The position numbers and the translations under genes were made by a program. Shown piece by piece: positions 17,036-24,865 of a stretch of DNA of 52,444 bases. Source of the DNA: an uncultured bacterium. GTDB taxonomy: Bacteria > Planctomycetota > UBA1135 > UBA2386. The stretch is taken from NCBI GenBank assembly GCA_937906475.1, contig CALCZA010000069.1, forward strand, positions 1 through 52,444, given 5' to 3'. The first letter of the stretch is position 1; each line of letters begins with the position of its first letter. The notes beneath the pieces were generated by a model that was not told where the DNA came from, did no database searches, and worked only from the letters and a program-made list of their open reading frames with translations.

Positions 17036-18370
17036 CTAGCGGAGGCTCAGTAGCTCGGTGCTGTCGGCAAACTGGTCGGCGCGGCAGCCCATCGCCTTCA
17101 TTACCGACAGATAGAGGTTGGCCATCGGCGTCTTGTTCGCATGCGTGATGTGCCCCTGCGCCTTCGCTACGCCAGCGCCTTCACCACACAACAACATCGG
17201 CAAATCGTGATGGTTGTGCCGGTTGCCGTCACTGATGCCGGATCCATATAGCACCAAGCTGTTGCTCAGCAGATCCGCATCGCCGTCCTGCTGCTCGGTT
17301 AGACGCTGCAAGAAACCGGCGAACTGATCGACGTAGAAGCGGTCGATCTTCGCGATCGCCTGACGCTTCTTTTCGACCTTGCCGTGATGACTCAGCGTGT
17401 GGTGACCTTCGGGAACCCCGAGGAAGCGGAAACTCCGGTTGCTGCCACCATTGCCGAGCATGAATGTCACAACGCGCGTGCGTTCGGTGGCCAAAGCGAG
17501 CACCACGAGTTCATACATCAACTGCAGCTTTTCCGGGAAGTCGCGGCGACCGCTCAGCAAGCCATCCGGAACCGGCGTCATCTCTTTTTCTTCCGGTTCC
17601 TGCTGTAACCGCTTCTCTAACTCGCGAACGGACTCGAGATACTGCTCCAACTTGCGTCGGTCGGCAGTTCCAAGCTTGTTGCGAAGCGACTTCGCGTCGG
17701 CGTTGACGAGATCGAGAACCGAACGATCCCAGTCGCGTTGCTTCTTCTGCTGTTCTCGATCCAGAGCAGACTCAGGGTCGCCAAACAACCGCGCGAATAC
17801 GGCCCGCGGATCCGCTTCCTTAGCCACGGGCTTATCCGGCGCTGCCCATGACATGTTGTTGCTGTAGGCACACGAATAGCCCGAGTCACAAACGCCAGCA
17901 GACTTACCGCGGTCCATACCAACTTCGAGAGACGCAAACGGCGACGCACCGCCGATCTGCTTGGCGATCGCCTGATCGACTGACACGCCGACGTGGATAT
18001 CTGCCCCGCCCGTTTTACGAGGATGCGCACACGTCAAGAACGTCGACACGGCCCGCGCATGATCACCAGGCCCATCACCGTGCGCGTGGCCCGCGTCGAT
18101 GCCTAGGCCGCTAAATACCGTGAGTCGTTTGCGCAACGGTTCCAGCGATGTCAGCGTTGCCCCAAACTTGGCACGGTGGCCGTTACCCTTCGGCCGCCAC
18201 TGCTCCATGTTCATGCCGTTGGGCGCGTAAACGAACACGGCGCGCGGCTTAGCTTTGGGCGGCGCGGACATGGCGGGCGCCATCGCATCAAGCCATGGCA
18301 ACGCAAGGCATGCGGCACCGCCACGCAAGAACGTTCGGCGATCTAAGGCTTGGCGGCGCAAAAACGGCAT
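17036..18370 (-). CDS. Tat-exported DUF1552 protein
   Basis: A 444-residue DUF1552 protein from the ATG at 18370. The N-terminus R-R-T-F-L-R-G-G followed by a hydrophobic stretch is a twin-arginine signal. Family marks are V-Y-A-P-N-G-M-N-M near residue 50, the S-G-L segment, and S-N-S-L-V-L-Y-G-S-G-I-S-D-G near 370. DUF1552 proteins are very common in Planctomycetota and usually lie next to a large DUF1592/DUF1588/DUF1587 cytochrome-like gene; that partner is missing here. The biochemical role is unknown. It is divergent from fabG. Confidence 0.9.
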   Translation of the reverse strand: MPFLRRQALDRRTFLRGGAACLALPWLDAMAPAMSAPPKAKPRAVFVYAPNGMNMEQWRPKGNGHRAKFGATLTSLEPLRKRLTVFSGLGIDAGHAHGDGPGDHARAVSTFLTCAHPRKTGGADIHVGVSVDQAIAKQIGGASPFASLEVGMDRGKSAGVCDSGYSCAYSNNMSWAAPDKPVAKEADPRAVFARLFGDPESALDREQQKKQRDWDRSVLDLVNADAKSLRNKLGTADRRKLEQYLESVRELEKRLQQEPEEKEMTPVPDGLLSGRRDFPEKLQLMYELVVLALATERTRVVTFMLGNGGSNRSFRFLGVPEGHHTLSHHGKVEKKRQAIAKIDRFYVDQFAGFLQRLTEQQDGDADLLSNSLVLYGSGISDGNRHNHHDLPMLLCGEGAGVAKAQGHITHANKTPMANLYLSVMKAMGCRADQFADSTELLSLR

Positions 18371-18546
18371 GACGACATCATCACCGCAATCCGGGCCCAG
18401 GGCAAAGGGGGTGCGGCCGCAACGGGCAGGATGCCGCACCGGCCCTGCAGATAAAGCGTGCGAAATCAACACCGTCATGCAACAACGAGCCTGTCCGGCA
18501 CGCGTTGCTTGACGTTTGCCCTTGTTGCCAAGTATTCCCGCATACC

Positions 18547-19281
18547 ATGACCACCCCCGCTTCTGATCGTCGTGCACTCGTAACAGGTGGCAGTCGCGGC
18601 ATCGGTGCCGCCGTATGCCGTCATCTGGCCACGATGGGCCACCCGGTCATCGTCAACTACCACAGCAACGCAGACGCAGCCGCAGCCGTCGTGAACTCGA
18701 TCCAGGAAGCCGGCGGCGAAGCCGAGGCGCTCCAATTTGACGTCGCCGACACGGCAGCGACGCAGACGGCGATCGACCAGATGCTGAGCGATAAACGCCC
18801 GATCTCGGTCATCGTCAATAATGCTGGCATCGTCAGGGATGCGCCGTTGCCCGCAATGTCGCCCGACGCGTGGAACGATGTCATCCAAACGACCCTCGGC
18901 GGTTTTTACAACGTCACTAAGCCGCTGCTGATGCAAATGGTCCAGAAGCGCTGGGGCCGCATCATCAACATGTCGTCGATCTCGGCGATCAAGGGCAACC
19001 GTGGCCAGAGCAACTACGCCGCCGCCAAGGCTGGCATCATCGGCGCCACCAAGTCGCTCGCGATCGAAATGGCGAAGCGCAACATCACGGTCAACGCAAT
19101 CGCACCGGGCTTGATCGAAACGGACATGACCGCGGGCGTTCCGGACGTCGTGCAGAACATGATCCCGATGCAGCGCATGGGAACGGCAGATGAAGTCGCG
19201 GCCGTGGTCGGGTTCTTGGCATCCGAACCTGCGAGCTATGTGACGGGGCAAGTGATAGGCGTCGACGGCGGCTTCTTGTAA
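18547..19281 (+). CDS. fabG: 3-oxoacyl-[acyl-carrier-protein] reductase (SDR)
   Basis: A 244-residue short-chain dehydrogenase that reduces 3-ketoacyl-ACP with NADPH in fatty acid synthesis. It has the Rossmann motif T-G-G-S-R-G-I-G (13-20), N-N-A-G (91-94), and the catalytic triad Ser144, Tyr157 and Lys161 in the S-S-I-S...N-Y-A-A-A-K arrangement. The G-N-x-G-Q-x-N-Y context is typical of FabG. The ATG at 18547 begins the family alignment. No other fab genes are adjacent, so a role on another ketoacyl or acetoacetyl-CoA substrate remains possible, especially beside hbd and crt on the opposite strand. Confidence 0.9.
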   Translation: MTTPASDRRALVTGGSRGIGAAVCRHLATMGHPVIVNYHSNADAAAAVVNSIQEAGGEAEALQFDVADTAATQTAIDQMLSDKRPISVIVNNAGIVRDAPLPAMSPDAWNDVIQTTLGGFYNVTKPLLMQMVQKRWGRIINMSSISAIKGNRGQSNYAAAKAGIIGATKSLAIEMAKRNITVNAIAPGLIETDMTAGVPDVVQNMIPMQRMGTADEVAAVVGFLASEPASYVTGQVIGVDGGFL

Positions 19282-19367
19282 GCCCCGACCACGCTACTCA
19301 TCACGGCCCGATTGGCTGCGCATTTGACCCAGAAGAGAAGGACCGAGTTGCTCGCCCGCCCCAGCCG

Positions 19368-20228
19368 TTACCAGGCGTAGAAGCCCTGGCCGCTCTTCTT
19401 GCCGAGTTTGCCATCAGCAACCATCTTGCGCATCAATTCCGGCGCTTCGAACCCAGCTAGGTCTAACTCGGTGCGCAAGTAGTCGGCAATCGCCAATCGC
19501 ACATCCAAGCCAACCAAGTCCGTCAACTTTAACGGGCCCATCGGGTGGCCGTAGCCGAGCACCATGGCCTTATCGATGTCTTCAGCAGACGCGACGCCCG
19601 ACTCCAACATTCGGATGGCTTCTAGGCCGAGGCACACGCCCAAACGCGAACTCGCGAAGCCGGGGCTGTCCTTGACGATGATCGGCTCTTTGCCGAGCTG
19701 CTTGGAGTAGACGGTGACCGAATCAATCGTCGCTTGCGACGTCGCGTCAGTGCGCACCAACTCGAGCAGTTTCATCAACGGCACCGGGTTGAAGAAGTGC
19801 ATGCCGATGCAGCGCTCGGGATTGGCGACGCCTTCAAAAACCTTAGCCAACGACAAGGACGACGTATTGCTGCCTAGCACACAGGTCGCGCTGACGATGT
19901 CGGCTAACTCGCGGAAGAGCCCGTTCTTCAATTCGAGCTTTTCGGGCACTGCTTCGACAACCAGGTCGGCGCCGGTTGCGGCTTCCTTGCGATCACTGGT
20001 GATCGTGATGCGCGAGAGCACTTCATCGCGAACGGCTTCGGTGGTCTTGCCGCGGTCGACGCCCTTTTGCAGGAAGGCCTGAACGCGCTCGAGTCCCTTC
20101 TGCACGAACTCATCGGTGATGTCTTGGAGCACGACAGTAGAACCGGCTTGCGCGCAAACTTGCGCGATTCCAGCACCCATCGTTCCTGCACCAAGAACCG
20201 CAACCTTTGCAAACTGTGTATCACTCAT
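19368..20228 (-). CDS. 3-hydroxyacyl-CoA (3-hydroxybutyryl-CoA) dehydrogenase
   Basis: A 286-residue enzyme with the NAD motif G-A-G-T-M-G (13-18) and the catalytic His144 in M-H-F-F-N-P-V-P-L-M-K-L-L-E. The length fits the short-chain Hbd/PaaH class, without a fused hydratase. It oxidises L-3-hydroxyacyl-CoA, or reduces acetoacetyl-CoA. It lies 16 bases after the enoyl-CoA hydratase gene on the same strand, so the two form a hydration-dehydrogenation pair. Confidence 0.92.
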   Translation of the reverse strand: MSDTQFAKVAVLGAGTMGAGIAQVCAQAGSTVVLQDITDEFVQKGLERVQAFLQKGVDRGKTTEAVRDEVLSRITITSDRKEAATGADLVVEAVPEKLELKNGLFRELADIVSATCVLGSNTSSLSLAKVFEGVANPERCIGMHFFNPVPLMKLLELVRTDATSQATIDSVTVYSKQLGKEPIIVKDSPGFASSRLGVCLGLEAIRMLESGVASAEDIDKAMVLGYGHPMGPLKLTDLVGLDVRLAIADYLRTELDLAGFEAPELMRKMVADGKLGKKSGQGFYAW

Positions 20229-20244
20229 CGTTCAGTTCTTCTCT

Positions 20245-21006
20245 TCAGCTCTTCTTTTGCTTGCTCAAGAACGCATCCATGCGCGCTTTCTTGTCATCAC
20301 TGTCAAACAACACTGCCTGTGTCGAACTCTCGAACACAACTGCGTTCTCGTGTCCGGGTCGCGACAAGGCATTGAGGGCACGCTTGGCGGCGCGCACTGC
20401 GAGGCGGCCGTTCTTGGCGATAGCGTCGGCCATCGCGAGTGCGGCATCGACGACTTCGGCGTCGGGCACGACCTTGTTGGCGAGGCCGATGCGCATGGCT
20501 TCGTCGGCGGCCACCATGCGGCCGGTGTAGACCAACTCGCGCGCCAGGCCGAGACCGACGAGACGCGGTAGGCGATAGGTGCCACCGGCGGCAGGAATGA
20601 TGCCGAGTTTAACCTCGGGCTGGCCCATCTTAGCGGACTCGCCGAGCACACGCAGGTCGCAAGCGATCGCGAGTTCGCAACCGCCACCGAGCGCGTAGCC
20701 CTTAACCGCGGCGATCACTGGCACAGCGAACTCTTCGATGCGGTTAAAGATGCCGCTGTTGATCGCCTTGAGTGCGTCGCTTGAGGTGCGATCGCGAAGT
20801 TGCGCGATGTCGGCCCCGGCCGCGAAGGCTTTTTCGCCGGCACCGGTCAACACGATCGCAGCGACGGTTTCATCATGCTCTAGCTCATCGAGCACGGCAT
20901 GAAGGCCGTCGACCATCTCTTGATCGATCGCGTTACGCCGCTCAGGCGCGTTCAGGGTGACGAGCACGGCATCGCCGCGTCGCTCGGAGAGCACTCGTGA
21001 AGTCAT
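20245..21006 (-). CDS. Enoyl-CoA hydratase/isomerase
   Basis: A 253-residue crotonase-fold protein from the ATG at 21006. The two catalytic glutamates are in place: Glu111 in G-G-G-C-E-L-A and Glu131 in G-Q-P-E-V-K-L-G-I-I-P, as in true hydratases. The oxyanion-hole segment F-A-A-G-A-D-I is at 61-67. It hydrates 2-enoyl-CoA, and with the dehydrogenase downstream gives two beta-oxidation steps. A thiolase and an acyl-CoA dehydrogenase are absent. Confidence 0.92.
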   Translation of the reverse strand: MTSRVLSERRGDAVLVTLNAPERRNAIDQEMVDGLHAVLDELEHDETVAAIVLTGAGEKAFAAGADIAQLRDRTSSDALKAINSGIFNRIEEFAVPVIAAVKGYALGGGCELAIACDLRVLGESAKMGQPEVKLGIIPAAGGTYRLPRLVGLGLARELVYTGRMVAADEAMRIGLANKVVPDAEVVDAALAMADAIAKNGRLAVRAAKRALNALSRPGHENAVVFESSTQAVLFDSDDKKARMDAFLSKQKKS

Positions 21007-21253
21007 CGGGCGGAGCATTTTGCGGATTCCGCGCCGCAGCGCCACCGCGAAGTGCCGTTGTGCCCGAGTTGGAGCAATCTACGCCCGATTCTTCGGTATG
21101 CCGGCCGTGAAATGCCACGCTAAAAGACCACATCGATAGCCGACGCCAGCACCGAGCACGCACGCTTGCCGCCCAACGCTGGCCGTGGACTGCCTCACCA
21201 CAAGGTGCGACTGCCGGACGCCATTATCTATCGCGTGCAATAGCGGTGTGGGC

Positions 21254-22291
21254 TCAGACCGTGAGCACGATCTTGCCCATAGCTTCGCGCGACTCGAGCA
21301 AGCGATGAGCCTCTCCCACTTCCGCCATCGGCATTGAGCGATCCAGAACGGCTTGGAACTGGCCTTGTTCGAACATACGCAGCACCTGACGCAGGTCACC
21401 TTTGCTGCCCATCGTCGAGCCAAGGATGGACAGGCTCTTGAAGAACACCTGGTGCAGCGACACCTGAACGTTGCCGCCGGTGGTCGCGCCGCAGGTGACG
21501 ACCCGGCCACCACGTGACAAGCACTTGATCGAGCCGGCGAAGGTCGCCTCGCCGACATGCTCGAACACCACCTGCACGCCATCCTTGCCCGTTAGCTTGC
21601 GTACTTCAGTGACGAAGTCGGTCGCCTGATAATCGATGACATGATGGGCACCAAGCGCGCTCACCTTTGCGCACTTCTCGGCACTGCCGGCCGTCGCGAT
21701 GACCTGTGCGCCTAAGGCACGAGCGATCTGCACGGCGGCCGAACCAACACCTGACAAGCCAGCGTGAACGAGCACGGTCTCGCCAGCGCGCAACTCCGCG
21801 CGACGCACCAGCATGTTCCACGCGGTCTGAAAGACGAGGCAAACCGAGGCAGCTTGATCGAACGACAACGAGGTGGGCTTAGGCGCCACGTTAGCGACTG
21901 GCAAGCACACATACTCGGCGCTCGTGCCATCGCAACTCTCACCGAGAATGTCGTAGTCGCGGCACAACTGGTCGACCCCGGACTGACAGGCTTCGCACGC
22001 ACCGCACGACACACCCGGCAACACGACGACTTCATCGCCTTCGCGGATGCCGCAAACACCGGCGCCGATCGCATCGACAACGCCACTGCCATCACTGCTC
22101 GGAATCAACGGCAACGGAAACTGATGACCGGGCACACCGCGACGCACCCAGGTATCGAGGTGGTTCAAGCCGATCGCGCGGATGCGAATACGAACCTGCC
22201 CGGCACCCGGTTCGGGCACGGGCCGCTCTTCCATCAGTAGTCGGTCAAAGCCGCCGTGTTCGCGCACGACCACGCATCGCATTGCTGCCAT
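21254..22291 (-). CDS. Zinc-type medium-chain dehydrogenase/reductase
   Basis: A 345-residue MDR protein. Four cysteines of the structural zinc lobe are present in S-C-G-A-C-E-A-C...L-C (about 96-110). The nucleotide motif is A-G-L-S-G-V-G-S-A-A (about 168-177). The catalytic-zinc Cys position reads G-L-N-H-L-D, as in quinone-oxidoreductase and acyl-CoA-reductase-like members. So it could be an alcohol dehydrogenase, a quinone oxidoreductase or an enoyl-thioester reductase. It lies 247 bases upstream of the hydratase on the same strand. That gap (21007-21253) shows no gene or clear signal. Confidence 0.8.
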   Translation of the reverse strand: MAAMRCVVVREHGGFDRLLMEERPVPEPGAGQVRIRIRAIGLNHLDTWVRRGVPGHQFPLPLIPSSDGSGVVDAIGAGVCGIREGDEVVVLPGVSCGACEACQSGVDQLCRDYDILGESCDGTSAEYVCLPVANVAPKPTSLSFDQAASVCLVFQTAWNMLVRRAELRAGETVLVHAGLSGVGSAAVQIARALGAQVIATAGSAEKCAKVSALGAHHVIDYQATDFVTEVRKLTGKDGVQVVFEHVGEATFAGSIKCLSRGGRVVTCGATTGGNVQVSLHQVFFKSLSILGSTMGSKGDLRQVLRMFEQGQFQAVLDRSMPMAEVGEAHRLLESREAMGKIVLTV

Positions 22292-22353
22292 GCGGAGTAG
22301 TATGCAGGCTCAGGTGATCGGGTGCATCTCAGCAGTCAACTCCGTCACGACCT

Positions 22354-22388
22354 AGCGCTCTTCGCTCATCATGCACGGCAAGAGCGCT
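22354..22388. repeat. Long-spacer inverted repeat after the DPP-IV-like gene
   Basis: AGCGCTCTT (22354-22362) and AAGAGCGCT (22380-22388) are perfect complements with a 17-base spacer. They lie between the end of the DPP-IV-like gene and the start of the dehydrogenase, both on the minus strand. It could be a terminator stem or an operator; there is no T run. Confidence 0.4.
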
Positions 22389-22440
22389 GGCAACCGCGAC
22401 GAGCAGAGGATGCGTGGCGGGCATCATCCCGGGATGACAA

Positions 22441-24735
22441 CTAATCGTGATGCCGCGGGCTTACGCCCAACAAGTGCCGGACGAAAAAGTCCTGACGGCG
22501 GCGGACCAAATAAGACCCCTCGCCGACACCGTGCTGACCACCCGGGACAACGACCAAATCGAAGTCCTTATCAGCCCGGATCAACGCATCCACCACTTGC
22601 ATCGTCGATGCGGGGTCCACGTTGGTATCCAACTCACCGACAGTTAACAGCAACTGCCCCTGCAACTTGCCTGCGTGGGTCACGTTGGAATTGTCGGCAT
22701 ACCAAGGACCAACAGGCCAACCGAGCCACGCCTCATTCCACCAAGTCTTATCCATGCGATTGTCGTGGCAACCGCAATCCGAGACCCCCACATCGTAGAA
22801 GTCACCAAAGTGCAGCAACGCCGCGAGTGTGCTCTGACCACCGGCACTGCCACCGAAGATGCCGACCCGTTCGAGGTCCATGTAGTTCCGGGTGACGGCG
22901 GCTTCGCGCATCCAAGCGATTCGATCGGGGAACCCGCTATCCTTCAGGTTGCGCCAACACACGTCATGGAATGCGCGACTGCGCCAGTTCGTGCCCATGC
23001 CGTCAATGCGAACGACGACGAATCCCAATTCGGCGACCTTGCGTTGGCGGCGACCAATCCCCCATCGCTTCGGCACGAAGTGACTGTGAGGGCCGGCGTA
23101 GATGTCTTCGATCACCGGGTAGCGACGCTTGGGGTCGAAGTTGGATGGCTTGATCAGAATGCCATGGATGTCGGTCTTGCCATCGCGTCCCTTGGCAACG
23201 AAGCGCTCCGGTGGCAAGAAGCCAGCAGCCAACAGTGCCGAACGATCGTCGCGGCCGAGTTCGACGAGCAACTTGCCAGTGACCGCGTTTCGCAGTTCAG
23301 TCACCCATGGGTGATCGACTCGCGACCAACGCGCCAGCAATAGCGCGCGGTCCGGCGAGAACTGCCATTCGTGGTAGCCATCCGACTCCGTCAGAGGCGT
23401 CAGATTGTTGCCATCGAAGTCAATGCGGGCAAGGTGCGCGTGATACGGGTCTTGATCTGGATGCAGGCCAAGCGCCGTGAACCAAATCTGCTTGCCATCG
23501 ACGCGTTCAACCTTACGCACCAACCAGTTTCCTTTGGTGACCTGACGCGTCGCGCCGGTCTTCGCATTGACGTGATAGATGTGGTTCCACCCGTCGCGCT
23601 CACTAGCCCACAGCAGTTTGTCACCTTCGAGCCAGTGCAGCCAGGTCTTCTGTGAGTAGTCGATGAAGGTCTCGCTGTGCTCATCAATGACCGTGCGCAC
23701 CTTGCCAGAGGTCGCGTCAATCGCATAGAGACGCAGGTGCTGATGGCCACGTTGGTTGAACACGCAATAGACTTCGCTGCTATCGGCAGACCAGTGCACG
23801 TGGTTGATCGCCCAGGCGTTGTCAAACTTGGCGGCGTCGACCGGGATATGCTTACCGTTCTTCAGATCGAACAAGGCTGGCAATGGACGCGCGATGCGAT
23901 CACCCGGCTTGAGGTAGTTGCGTGAATGCAATTTCGGCTGCAACTGATCGCGCGGCGACGACTCGACGCGATGCACCATGCGCTGCTCGGCCTTGCGGAC
24001 CCGAAACCCGAGAGCCCGCTCTTGGTTGGGCGAGACATGCGGAGGCACGCGATAACCGTCTTCGGCTGTGCCATCCGTTGTCAGTTGCTGCCGCTTACCG
24101 TCCTCTTGAAGCAACCAAACGTCGTGATCGCGAGCAACCAAACGCTGACTGGCATCCTCGCGGTGCGGCACTTGTTGGGCAGCACCGCGCGACTCTTCAT
24201 CGAACACGGCCTGGCACTTGCCAGCCTCCGCAACGAACACGCCAACTAGGTCATTCCTGCTGTAATCTGCGATCCACGTGTGCCCAGCGAACGTCGACTG
24301 CGTCAATTTCTTGCCCGGTGCGATCTCACCGAAAGCGCGCACGTTGCGGCGGCGATCAACCCAGAACAGGCGGACCTTGCGCTTAAGGCGGTTCTCGAAA
24401 GTCAGCGTCGAGGCGCGCCGTGAATTGGAACTCGCCGACCAGTTCTTACGCGGAGCCAATCGCTTTGGCTTATCGTCGATGCCGATGCGCTTGGCGTCGC
24501 GCCCACGTCGCACCGTGCCGTCGCGAGCCACGTGCACAAACTCTCGGCTATCGCCACGGCCGGTCGCATACCACAGACCATCCGACACCCAGTGGACGTC
24601 GGGCTTGAACGCACCGCCAAGACGCGACCATTTGGCCAGCAAATCAGTCGCTCGGAGATAATCCACAGCCGAACCCTGGCAGGTGACGGCGTTGGCTAGC
24701 AAACAAACAAACAACACGGACAAGGCGCGCAGCAT
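22441..24735 (-). CDS. Exported S9B (DPP-IV-like) peptidase
   Basis: A 764-residue peptidase with a signal peptide (M-L-R-A-L-S-V-L-F-V-C-L, cleavage near residue 20). The beta-propeller (DPPIV N-terminal type) spans about 100-510. The catalytic domain has G-G-S-A-G-G with Ser630, Asp703 in G-E-L-D-T-N-V-D and His735 in G-G-Q-H-G-V. The family removes dipeptides, often X-Pro, from peptides outside the cytoplasm. The ATG lies inside a perfect hairpin and no Shine-Dalgarno sequence precedes it. The 130 bases before it separate it from the acyltransferase fusion on the same strand. Confidence 0.9.
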   Translation of the reverse strand: MLRALSVLFVCLLANAVTCQGSAVDYLRATDLLAKWSRLGGAFKPDVHWVSDGLWYATGRGDSREFVHVARDGTVRRGRDAKRIGIDDKPKRLAPRKNWSASSNSRRASTLTFENRLKRKVRLFWVDRRRNVRAFGEIAPGKKLTQSTFAGHTWIADYSRNDLVGVFVAEAGKCQAVFDEESRGAAQQVPHREDASQRLVARDHDVWLLQEDGKRQQLTTDGTAEDGYRVPPHVSPNQERALGFRVRKAEQRMVHRVESSPRDQLQPKLHSRNYLKPGDRIARPLPALFDLKNGKHIPVDAAKFDNAWAINHVHWSADSSEVYCVFNQRGHQHLRLYAIDATSGKVRTVIDEHSETFIDYSQKTWLHWLEGDKLLWASERDGWNHIYHVNAKTGATRQVTKGNWLVRKVERVDGKQIWFTALGLHPDQDPYHAHLARIDFDGNNLTPLTESDGYHEWQFSPDRALLLARWSRVDHPWVTELRNAVTGKLLVELGRDDRSALLAAGFLPPERFVAKGRDGKTDIHGILIKPSNFDPKRRYPVIEDIYAGPHSHFVPKRWGIGRRQRKVAELGFVVVRIDGMGTNWRSRAFHDVCWRNLKDSGFPDRIAWMREAAVTRNYMDLERVGIFGGSAGGQSTLAALLHFGDFYDVGVSDCGCHDNRMDKTWWNEAWLGWPVGPWYADNSNVTHAGKLQGQLLLTVGELDTNVDPASTMQVVDALIRADKDFDLVVVPGGQHGVGEGSYLVRRRQDFFVRHLLGVSPRHHD

Positions 24736-24748
24736 GCGAACATGCTGC
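24729..24748 (-). promoter_or_regulatory. Hairpin enclosing the peptidase start codon
   Basis: GCAGCATG (24729-24736) and CATGCTGC (24741-24748) are perfect 8-base complements. On the minus-strand transcript the four-base loop is UUCG. The peptidase AUG (24735-24733) sits in the 3' arm. No purine-rich ribosome site precedes it. Initiation may therefore be limited by this fold; this is inferred from sequence only. Confidence 0.5.
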
Positions 24749-24754
24749 CGCAGT

Positions 24755-24776
24755 CAGCGCTACATGGCTAGCGCTG
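24755..24776. repeat. Second inverted repeat in the peptidase leader
   Basis: CAGCGCTA (24755-24762) pairs with TAGCGCTG (24769-24776) around a 6-base spacer. It sits directly upstream of the start-codon hairpin on the minus strand, so the leader could form two consecutive stems. Alternatively it ends the acyltransferase transcript. Confidence 0.45.
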
Positions 24777-24865
24777 TCGCGATACGAACGACAACGCGTC
24801 CGTCTCACCTGGAGAACAATCGCAGCTTGACGGTGCCTTCGGAGAGGCCATCCGGCCTACTGCAT

